Source: an uncultured Bacteroidia bacterium
Lineage (GTDB): Bacteria; Bacteroidota; Bacteroidia; Bacteroidales; UBA932
DNA length: 41,807 nt
NCBI GenBank assembly: GCA_902788175.1
Contig: CADAJF010000029.1
Span: 2,770-44,576, forward strand
Direction of reading: 5' to 3'
Below, piece after piece: positions 34,278 through 40,633 of this stretch; positions within the stretch are counted from its first letter, which is position 1, and each line of letters opens with the position of its first letter. The position numbers and the translations under genes were made by a program. The notes beneath the pieces are model-generated. The model worked only from the letters and a program-made list of their open reading frames with translations, was not told where the DNA came from and ran no database searches.

Positions 34278-34285
34278 CAAAAGTA
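34278..34285 (-). promoter_or_regulatory. -7 box for the TamL-like gene
   Basis: The minus strand reads TACTTTTG (TAnnTTTG), ending only five bases before the ATG at 34272 and 11 before the ATG at 34266. The message would have almost no leader. Confidence 0.6.
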
Positions 34286-34296
34286 ATACTTTTTAT

Positions 34297-34304
34297 TATA
34301 TTTG
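34297..34304 (+). promoter_or_regulatory. -7 box for the arginine decarboxylase gene
   Basis: TATATTTG matches TAnnTTTG, 37 bases before the ATG at 34342. It is back to back with the TamL-like promoter, with 11 bases between the two boxes. Confidence 0.62.
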
Positions 34305-34341
34305 CGAGAAAAATAAAACCTATTATCACTCAAACAGAGGC

Positions 34342-35742
34342 ATGAAAAATAAATACATCGACCTGATCGAACAAACCTTCGATTTCCCGCAGGACGAGTT
34401 CCTGGTGGTGGACGGCCACCTGATGTTCAACGACATCGACCTCATGGAGATTATCGAAAAATATGGAACGCCGCTGAAAATTAGTTATTTACCAAAGATT
34501 TCCTCGCAAATCCAGCGCGCTAAGCGCCTGTTTAAGGTGGCCATGGCAAAGGCCGACTATCAGGGAGAGTATCACTACAGCTATTGCACCAAAAGCTCGC
34601 AGTTTGCCTTCGTGGTGCATGAGGCCCTCAAGAACGACATCCATCTGGAGACATCATCGGCCTATGACCTGGACCTGGTGAAGGCCCTGGGGGAAGACGG
34701 ATCCGTTTCCAAGGAAGACCTGTACATCATCTGCAACGGTTTCAAGCGTCCGCAGTACATCAAGAATATCGCCTCTCTGCGCAAGGAAGGCTGGAAAAAC
34801 ATCATTCCCGTACTGGACAACAAGAACGAGTTCGAAGACCTGGCAGACCTTATCGAAGAGGACACCATGATGGGTATCCGCATTGCCTCGGAAGAAGAAC
34901 CCAACTTTGATTTCTATACCTCCCGCCTGGGTATCCGCTACTCAGACATTGTCAAGTTCTACAAGGACACGGTGGCCAAGTACCCCAACTTCCACCTCAA
35001 GATGCTGCACTTTTTCATAAACACCGGCATCCGGGACACCGCTTACTACTGGAACGAACTTTCCAAGTGCGTCCGCGTTTACTGTGAGCTCAAGGCCATC
35101 TGCCCGGAGCTGGACAGCCTGAATATCGGCGGCGGCCTGCCCAACAAGACTTCCCTGGCCCAGGACTTCGACTACGAGTACATGGTGGAAGAGATTATCA
35201 ACCAGATCAAGGTCACCTGCAATGCCATGGGCGTGGAAGAACCGGACATTTTCACGGAATTCGGCTCCTTCACCGTGGGAGAGAGCGGCGCCACCATCTT
35301 CAAGATCCTGGACATCAAGCAGCAGAACGACAGGGAGAAGTGGTACATGATTGACAACAGCTTCATGACCTGCCTCCCGGACACCTGGGGCCTGAACCAG
35401 CGCTTTATCCTGCTGCCCATCAACAAGTGGAACGACGAGTACCAGCGCGTGTTCCTGGGCGGACTCACCTGCGACAGCCAGGACTTCTACAATGCAGACT
35501 ACCATGCCAACGCCATCTTCCTGCCCACCATCCGCAGCCGCCGGGAAAACCTTTATATTGGCTTTTTCCACACGGGCGCATACCAGGAGGCCCTTTCGGG
35601 TTTCGGTGGCATCAAGCACTGCCTCATGCCCTCCCCCAAGCATATCCTCATAGACAGGGACAAGGAAGGCAACCTGATCACCAGCGTTTTCTCAGAGGAA
35701 CAAAGCGCAGAAAGCATGCTCAAGCTGCTGGGTTATAAATGA
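34342..35742 (+). CDS. Arginine decarboxylase, fold-type III PLP enzyme (short Bacteroidota form)
   Basis: A 466-residue PLP-dependent decarboxylase of the alanine-racemase fold. It strongly resembles the ~465-residue proteins annotated as arginine decarboxylase in flavobacteria. The PLP lysine is Lys84 in YCTKSSQF. Other motifs are LNIGGGLP (phosphate-binding Gly loop), FTEFGSFTVGESG and GGLTCDSQDF, whose Cys-Asp pair binds substrate. It would make agmatine from arginine for polyamine synthesis; substrate is inferred from family naming. The ATG at 34342 was chosen; the far longer frame from 32872 is antisense to the TamL-like gene. It overlaps the SpoU-family gene by four bases. Confidence 0.87.
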   Translation: MKNKYIDLIEQTFDFPQDEFLVVDGHLMFNDIDLMEIIEKYGTPLKISYLPKISSQIQRAKRLFKVAMAKADYQGEYHYSYCTKSSQFAFVVHEALKNDIHLETSSAYDLDLVKALGEDGSVSKEDLYIICNGFKRPQYIKNIASLRKEGWKNIIPVLDNKNEFEDLADLIEEDTMMGIRIASEEEPNFDFYTSRLGIRYSDIVKFYKDTVAKYPNFHLKMLHFFINTGIRDTAYYWNELSKCVRVYCELKAICPELDSLNIGGGLPNKTSLAQDFDYEYMVEEIINQIKVTCNAMGVEEPDIFTEFGSFTVGESGATIFKILDIKQQNDREKWYMIDNSFMTCLPDTWGLNQRFILLPINKWNDEYQRVFLGGLTCDSQDFYNADYHANAIFLPTIRSRRENLYIGFFHTGAYQEALSGFGGIKHCLMPSPKHILIDRDKEGNLITSVFSEEQSAESMLKLLGYK

Positions 35743-36464
35743 TTACCGCCGCAGAGATTAAATATGTCAAATCACTGTCCCAGAAAAAGTTCCGGGACAG
35801 CGAGGGACTCTTTGTGGTAGAGGGGGAGAAAATGGTGGCAGAGGCCTTGGCTTCTGACTTCCAGGTACAGCAGGTTTACCGCAGGGAAGAGATTGGCGAG
35901 GCTGCTATGGCCCGTATATCGGGCCTTTCCTCCCCTTCTCCGGCCCTTGCGCTGGTGCGGCGGCCCCAAGACCTTCTGCAGGGCCAGCTGCCCTCTACGG
36001 GCCTTTTTCTGGCCCTGGACGGCATCCGGGATCCGGGGAACCTGGGAACCATCCTTCGCGTGGCAGACTGGTTCGGCCTGGACGGGGTATTTGCCTCGCC
36101 GGATACTGTGGATATTTTCAACCCCAAAGTGGTGCAGGCCACCATGGGCGCCATTTTTCGCGTGAAGTTCCATTATACGGAGATTCCCGCCTTGTGCAGC
36201 CAGGCGCTTTCGCAGGGCGGACAGGTGTACGGCACCTTCCTGGACGGGGAGAACATCTATGGGAAAGCCTTGTCCAACGGTTTGGAGGCCCCTTCGCTGG
36301 TAGTAATCGGTAATGAAGCCAACGGTATCTCCGCCCCCGTTGCCGCCTGCGTCAGTGAGCGCCTCTTCATCCCTCCCTTCCCCGCCGGCTCCCCCGGCTC
36401 CGAGTCCCTGAACGCCGCCATTGCCACTGCCATCACCGTGGCGGAATTCCGAAGACGCGCCTAG
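35739..36464 (+). CDS. SpoU/TrmH-family RNA 2'-O-methyltransferase
   Basis: A 241-residue SPOUT methyltransferase. The N-terminal substrate-binding domain (~1-80) shows KKFRDSEGLFVVEGEKMV. The catalytic domain has motif 1 ALDGIRDPGNLGTILRVADWFG (Asn and Arg), motif 2 VVIGNEANGIS and motif 3 IPPFPAGSPGSESLNAAIATAI. These enzymes knot around SAM and methylate a ribose 2'-OH in tRNA or rRNA; the target base is not predictable. In motif 3 the usual IPM is IPP, and a short insertion precedes the SLN core. The stop touches the stop of the convergent lipid kinase gene without overlap. Confidence 0.92.
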   Translation: MITAAEIKYVKSLSQKKFRDSEGLFVVEGEKMVAEALASDFQVQQVYRREEIGEAAMARISGLSSPSPALALVRRPQDLLQGQLPSTGLFLALDGIRDPGNLGTILRVADWFGLDGVFASPDTVDIFNPKVVQATMGAIFRVKFHYTEIPALCSQALSQGGQVYGTFLDGENIYGKALSNGLEAPSLVVIGNEANGISAPVAACVSERLFIPPFPAGSPGSESLNAAIATAITVAEFRRRA

Positions 36465-37397
36465 CTATTGGACCTTGGGTAGCCGCAGGGGCAGCGCTCC
36501 CGGCAGGATCTTGAGATGGAAATGGGATCCCGGAAGTTGCTCTCCGTCGAGGTAGATGTCGATGAGGTCCTTGCTGCTGATGACCACCTCCCGGGCCTGC
36601 CGATAAAGCACCTTGTTCCTTCCCGCGCGGCTGCCGATATGCTGACCGGTTCGGTACAGGGGAAACAGCATCAGAAGGCGCAGAAGGCTCATGGCGCGGA
36701 AATAGCACACATCCATCAGGCCGTCATTCACCTTCGCATCCGGCGCACAGATGAATTCTCCCCCCACGCGGCAGCCGTTGGCGACGGTGCAAAGCACCAT
36801 GGGACCGCGGGCGATACGCTCGCCGTCCACCGTAATCCGGATGCGGTTGAAACGACTGGTAATGAAGGCGTTGATTACGCCGCGCGTGTAGGCCTCGTGG
36901 GCCGACTTTCCTTTGGCGACGAGCTCGTTGGCACGGGATGCAACCTTGGAGTTGAAACCGACGTTGCAGACATTCAGACAGTAATTGTCGTTTACCTGGA
37001 TAATGTCCGTCGGGCTTATGGCACCGTCCAGCATATCCCTGACGCTGCGGAAGCTCCGGTCCGGAAAGTTGATGATGAAGTCTTCCGTGGCACCGGCGAA
37101 ATAAAGGATGGCCATGCTCTTGTTGCCGCAATCCCGGGCCGCCTGTTCGCCGGACTGGGCGTAACCGACCAGACCCGAGGCCACCCCGTTGATGATACCG
37201 TTGCCGCCGCAGGCCACGAAGCAGACCTCTTCCTCCGGATGAAGGTCGCAATAGAGGCGCACGTAGCGCGTCGCATCCCCCTCTCCCAGGGTGGTGTATA
37301 CCTCGTACAGGTGAGGAATCTGCTTCAACTGCTCGTAGAACTCCCCGTATTGGGCGGCTTTGTCGGCCCGTCCGTTTACAATATAGATGTATCTCAT
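36465..37397 (-). CDS. Diacylglycerol kinase-like lipid kinase with an atypical active site
   Basis: A 310-residue protein of the DAGK catalytic-domain family (YegS/DgkB-like). The N-terminal Rossmann-type part carries VACGGNGIINGVASGL where active kinases have GGDGTxxEV: Asp is Asn, Thr is Ile and Glu is Gly. The C-terminal beta-sandwich is preserved: GVINAFITSRFNRIRITVDGE, VANGCRVGGEF(I) (the xNGxxxGGG-like motif), PDAKVNDGLMDVCYF and IDIYLDGEQL. Known members phosphorylate diacylglycerol or related lipids. The changed loop could mean altered or lost activity. It overlaps the SpoIIE-type phosphatase gene by four bases and is its only operon partner. Confidence 0.82.
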   Translation of the reverse strand: MRYIYIVNGRADKAAQYGEFYEQLKQIPHLYEVYTTLGEGDATRYVRLYCDLHPEEEVCFVACGGNGIINGVASGLVGYAQSGEQAARDCGNKSMAILYFAGATEDFIINFPDRSFRSVRDMLDGAISPTDIIQVNDNYCLNVCNVGFNSKVASRANELVAKGKSAHEAYTRGVINAFITSRFNRIRITVDGERIARGPMVLCTVANGCRVGGEFICAPDAKVNDGLMDVCYFRAMSLLRLLMLFPLYRTGQHIGSRAGRNKVLYRQAREVVISSKDLIDIYLDGEQLPGSHFHLKILPGALPLRLPKVQ

Positions 37398-38515
37398 ACC
37401 TTTAAGCTCATTATCGTGATGTCGTCGCTTTGCGGATGACCTCCCGTGAAGGATTCCACAGAGTGGTAAATGTGTTCCACAATGGCCTGTTCGTCCATAT
37501 CGGACCCGAAGCGGCCCATTTCCTCCATCAGCCTCTCTTCCCCGTACAGTTCCAGCTTGTCATTCTCCGCTTCCGTCACGCCGTCGGTGTAGGCCACGAT
37601 GCGCGTTCCCGGCTCCAGGTCAATGGATTCGGCCTCATAGGGGAACTGTTCCATCAGGCCCGCCGCCAGGTTGCTCCTGACCGGGAGGAAACGGGGCGTT
37701 CCGTCGGGCGAAATGATGACGGGAGGGTTGTGACCGGCATTGCAATAGTCCATCCGGAGTGTCTTCAGATTGATGCGCGCGACGAAAAGGGTAACGAACA
37801 TATCGTTGCTGTTGGTATCGGCCACGCTGTTGTTGATACGGCTGACCGAATCGTTCAGCGGCAGGTCCAGGGTGGCCACAAAGTGGAGCATCGCCCGGGT
37901 GATGGACATCACCAGCGAGGCCGGAACGCCCTTTCCGCTGACATCGCCGACGGCGAACTGCAGCACGTCTCCCTTGCGCAGGAAGTCGTAGAGGTCTCCG
38001 CCCACCTCCTTGGCGGGCTTCAGCATGGCGTGGAGCTGCGGCGGAAAGTTGGTGTTCAGCATCCCCATCTGGATGGTGCGCGCCACATTCAGTTCCGACT
38101 CCATCCGCTCATTGTCACTCCTGGTGCTCTTGAGCTGCCCGATATAGTCCGAGATGCTGTTCTGCATATAGACGAAACTGTCCCTGAGGCGCAGCATCTC
38201 GTCTTTGCTGGAGATTTCCGGCAGATTGGCCTTGAAATTGCCTTTGGCCATATTCAGGGCCGATACCGACAGCTCCGTGATGGGACGCGTCATCCGGCGG
38301 ATCTCCTTCCGGCACACGAAATACAGGACGATAAGCCCCAGGATGCCCACCAGCAGCAGACACAGGGCCAGCAGCAGCGGAGATACACCGGCATTTTCAT
38401 GGGTAATGACATATTCGGAGACAAGGCCGACAACAACAAACGTGGCAAGGAAAACAACGGACACGATGCCGATAATCCTCCAGCTGAGCCTGCTTGAAAA
38501 TGATCTGTTATTCAC
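37394..38515 (-). CDS. Membrane SpoIIE/RsbU-type PP2C phosphatase with HAMP domain
   Basis: A 373-residue regulator. Two membrane segments (~14-33 and ~46-67) flank a very short external loop. A HAMP domain (~68-122, RPITELSVSALNMAKGNFKA), a short coiled coil, and a SpoIIE-type PP2C phosphatase (~150-373) follow. Catalytic motifs: KEVGGDLYDF (metal Asp), GDVSGKGVPASL, NAGHNPPVII, YTDGVTEAEN and GHPQSDDITIM. Such phosphatases usually dephosphorylate an anti-anti-sigma factor; none is encoded nearby. The start is a GTG at 38515 (MNNRSF). The small sensor loop suggests it responds to the membrane itself. It is first in an operon with the lipid-kinase-like gene. Confidence 0.9.
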   Translation of the reverse strand: MNNRSFSSRLSWRIIGIVSVVFLATFVVVGLVSEYVITHENAGVSPLLLALCLLLVGILGLIVLYFVCRKEIRRMTRPITELSVSALNMAKGNFKANLPEISSKDEMLRLRDSFVYMQNSISDYIGQLKSTRSDNERMESELNVARTIQMGMLNTNFPPQLHAMLKPAKEVGGDLYDFLRKGDVLQFAVGDVSGKGVPASLVMSITRAMLHFVATLDLPLNDSVSRINNSVADTNSNDMFVTLFVARINLKTLRMDYCNAGHNPPVIISPDGTPRFLPVRSNLAAGLMEQFPYEAESIDLEPGTRIVAYTDGVTEAENDKLELYGEERLMEEMGRFGSDMDEQAIVEHIYHSVESFTGGHPQSDDITIMSLKV

Positions 38516-38544
38516 TGGGTAACGAATGGTTTTAGTTGTACTTG

Positions 38545-38552
38545 CAAAAGTA
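38545..38552 (-). promoter_or_regulatory. -7 box for the phosphatase/lipid kinase operon
   Basis: The minus strand reads TACTTTTG (TAnnTTTG), 29 bases before the GTG start at 38515. Confidence 0.6.
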
Positions 38553-38663
38553 CAAAAAAAACGGGACTATCCCCTTCCCTGACACAGAATTTTCTTTTAT
38601 GCCCGATTACCGGAGAAAGCCAGATATTGCCAGCAGGTCAAATGCGCAATATAATGTACTATT

Positions 38664-38703
38664 TTCAGCGGAAACATTCATAAAACTACAACTTTCCGCT
38701 GAA
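38664..38703. promoter_or_regulatory. 11-base inverted repeat upstream of the ATPase/DUF234 gene, possible operator
   Basis: TTCAGCGGAAA (38664-38674) and TTTCCGCTGAA (38693-38703) form a perfect 11-base inverted repeat with an 18-base spacer. It lies just upstream of the -7 boxes of the ATPase gene. Two partial half-sites follow in the leader: AGCGGA at 38730-38735 and ACGGAAA at 38744-38750. The layout fits a binding site for a dimeric regulator, or the ATPase's own recognition sequence. Confidence 0.5.
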
Positions 38704-38711
38704 TATAATGA

Positions 38712-38728
38712 TATTTTTGCTATATTTG
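38712..38728 (+). promoter_or_regulatory. Two tandem -7 boxes for the ATPase/DUF234 gene
   Basis: TATTTTTG (38712-38719) and TATATTTG (38721-38728) both match TAnnTTTG. The second is 26 bases before the ATG at 38755. No TTG box at a 20-base spacing was found, possibly because the inverted repeat occupies that place. Confidence 0.55.
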
Positions 38729-38754
38729 TAGCGGATTTTTAAAACGGAAAATCA

Positions 38755-40182
38755 ATGATTGTAGGACGTAAAAAAGAGCAAGGTGAATTGCAGGATCTCC
38801 TCGAAAAGGAGGAGTCGCAGTTCTGTGCCGTTTATGGCCGCCGCCGCGTAGGCAAAACATACCTCATCCGAGAGACCTTCAACTATCAGTTCTGCTTTCA
38901 GCATACCGGAGTAGCCAAAGGAACGCTACACCAGCAACTGACGGCATTCCGCAACTCCTTGATGTCTTCTGGCCTTCCACGGTGCAGTGTCCCCAAAACA
39001 TGGATTGAGGCCTTTGAACTGTTGAAACAACTAATTAACGATGCTCCGGCAGGGAAAAAAGTAATCTTTATTGACGAACTCCCCTGGATGGATACCCCAA
39101 AAAGTAATCTGATTAGCGCACTGGAAAGTTTCTGGAACGGCTGGGCAACGGCTCGCCCCGAGAAAGACATTGTGCTTATCGTGTGCGGCAGCGCCACTTC
39201 ATGGATTAGCAAGAAACTCCTGAAGAACAAGGGAGGGCTTCGAGGAAGACTGACCCAGCGCATCAAACTTGCCCCATTCACATTACGGGAGTGCGAACTC
39301 TTTGCCGAGGGAGCCAATCTTGCCTACGGCAGGAAGGATGTGCTGGAACTGTACATGATTCTCGGCGGCATACCCTACTATTGGAGCTTTCTGAAACGAG
39401 GATTGAGTGTGGCGCAGAATGTAGATCAATTGTTCTTCTCGGAAAATTCACAGTTGCGGGATGAATTTGAGGCGCTTTATGCCACACTGTTCAAACGCCC
39501 GGAGAACTATCTCAAGGTCATCGAATGCTTGAGCGACGGCAGGCGGTCCGGAATGACAAGGGAGGGAATACTGGCAGCAAGCAAACTCTCGGACGGCGGC
39601 ACATTCTCCACTGTATTGGAAGAATTGGAAGAATGCGGATTCATACGCCGATTTTCCTCTGCCGATACAGCTGAGTCCAACGCCTTGTACCAGCTAATAG
39701 ACAATTACACGCTATTCTATTACCGTTGCATCCGAAAAAAAGCTTTCAGCGATGAGCATTATTGGCTGAACACTTTCACATCGTCTTCTCATAACACATG
39801 GAAAGGGTATGCTTTTGAGCGCGTATGCCTCCAGCACATTCCGCAGATAAAAACAGCCCTTGGCATATCCGGCGTTCAGACCAACGTATGTTCGTGGTTC
39901 ATCCGTGGTACAGACCAGCGCCGAGGAGCACAGATTGACTTGGTCATGCAGAGAGCCGATGGCTTTACAGATATCTGTGAGATGAAACACGCTGCAGGCA
40001 CCTTTTCCATTGACAACGATTATGCCGGCGATTTGCAAAACAAACTCAATGCCTATCAAGCGTTTTCAAAAGATAAGAGAACCCTTCATCTTGTCATGGT
40101 TACAACAAACGGAGTTGCTCACAATGCCCACTATAACATGGTGCAGAATGAGATAACGATGGACGATTTGTTTGCGGGGTAA
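38755..40182 (+). CDS. AAA+ ATPase with C-terminal DUF234/nuclease-like domain
   Basis: A 475-residue P-loop protein of the ATPase_2/DUF234 architecture, abundant and multi-copy in archaea and Bacteroidota. Motifs: VGRKKEQGELQDLL, Walker A GRRRVGKTYLIRE (residues ~25-35), Walker B VIFIDELPWMD, sensor SGSATSWISKKLLKN-like CGSATSW, and LGGIPYYW. A winged-helix segment follows (~265-320, LEELEECGFIRR). The C-terminus carries GAQIDLVMQRADGFTDICEMKHA, a PD-(D/E)XK nuclease-like D...ExK pattern. Function is unknown; mobile, defence or DNA-handling roles have been suggested. The gene is visibly richer in A and T than its neighbours, suggesting transfer. It is monocistronic, with an inverted repeat upstream. 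Confidence 0.88.
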   Translation: MIVGRKKEQGELQDLLEKEESQFCAVYGRRRVGKTYLIRETFNYQFCFQHTGVAKGTLHQQLTAFRNSLMSSGLPRCSVPKTWIEAFELLKQLINDAPAGKKVIFIDELPWMDTPKSNLISALESFWNGWATARPEKDIVLIVCGSATSWISKKLLKNKGGLRGRLTQRIKLAPFTLRECELFAEGANLAYGRKDVLELYMILGGIPYYWSFLKRGLSVAQNVDQLFFSENSQLRDEFEALYATLFKRPENYLKVIECLSDGRRSGMTREGILAASKLSDGGTFSTVLEELEECGFIRRFSSADTAESNALYQLIDNYTLFYYRCIRKKAFSDEHYWLNTFTSSSHNTWKGYAFERVCLQHIPQIKTALGISGVQTNVCSWFIRGTDQRRGAQIDLVMQRADGFTDICEMKHAAGTFSIDNDYAGDLQNKLNAYQAFSKDKRTLHLVMVTTNGVAHNAHYNMVQNEITMDDLFAG

Positions 40183-40240
40183 CCTTTCCAACAGCCGATG
40201 ATACATTCCGTGGGTGTCGGAGAACGCGAAGAGATTACGC

Positions 40241-40248
40241 TATTTTTG
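40241..40248 (+). promoter_or_regulatory. -7 box for the small repeat-protein gene
   Basis: TATTTTTG matches TAnnTTTG and ends seven bases before the ATG at 40256, implying a very short leader. It rules out the longer frame starting at 40214. Confidence 0.6.
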
Positions 40249-40255
40249 CAGCATT

Positions 40256-40621
40256 ATGGGTAAGATTCTGAGCATATTGACCGTTGCGCTGGGGCTTCTT
40301 GCCGGCGCGCATAAGATTTCCAGCGTGGAGACCAGCGGCAGCTGGGTATATCTGTATGACGAATCCGGGCATAGGTACAAGACGCTCAGCGCCAGCAGCG
40401 TAGGCGTTGTCAAAGGCTACAGTTCCGAGTTCTTCGTGTCGCAGAGCGAAAGTTGGATTTATCTGTACGACAGCGAAGGCCGGCGGTACAAGACCCTCAG
40501 CGTTTCCTCCGTCGGCGAAGTCACCGGCGTTTCCGGCGAGACATTCACGTCCAGAAACGGTGCGTGGATTTACACCTGGAACAAGGATGGGAAAAAGGTG
40601 AATACCAGGGCGGTAAGGTGA
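40256..40621 (+). CDS. Small exported protein with 37-residue YLYD repeats, unknown function
   Basis: A 121-residue protein. A hydrophobic N-terminus (residues 4-17) is probably a signal peptide with cleavage near LAGA. The rest is a tandem repeat of 37 residues: copy 1 at 29-65 (SWVYLYDESGHRYKTLSASS...), copy 2 at 66-102 (SWIYLYDSEGRRYKTLSVSS...), and a partial third copy (AWIYTWNKDGKKVNTR) at the end. Each unit has a beta-strand pair around a D-x-x-G turn, like a small beta-propeller blade or a stacked hairpin. Similar short proteins occur in other Bacteroidales but have no assigned role, as far as I know. The start at 40256 fits the promoter box at 40241-40248. Confidence 0.78.
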   Translation: MGKILSILTVALGLLAGAHKISSVETSGSWVYLYDESGHRYKTLSASSVGVVKGYSSEFFVSQSESWIYLYDSEGRRYKTLSVSSVGEVTGVSGETFTSRNGAWIYTWNKDGKKVNTRAVR

Positions 40622-40633
40622 AATACAAAACAA

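Noticed and set aside
32872-34341. N-terminal extension of the arginine decarboxylase frame (about 490 extra codons)
   Set aside because: It is the antisense of the TamL-like gene and has no conserved motif; homologues start at the ATG at 34342.
37430-38497. 355-codon plus-strand ORF opposite the phosphatase gene
   Set aside because: Antisense shadow; rich in His, Gln and Arg without domain structure, while the opposite strand encodes all PP2C motifs.
38536-38742. 68-codon ORF in the spacer before the ATPase gene
   Set aside because: It runs through the inverted repeat and both -7 boxes and has no recognisable feature.
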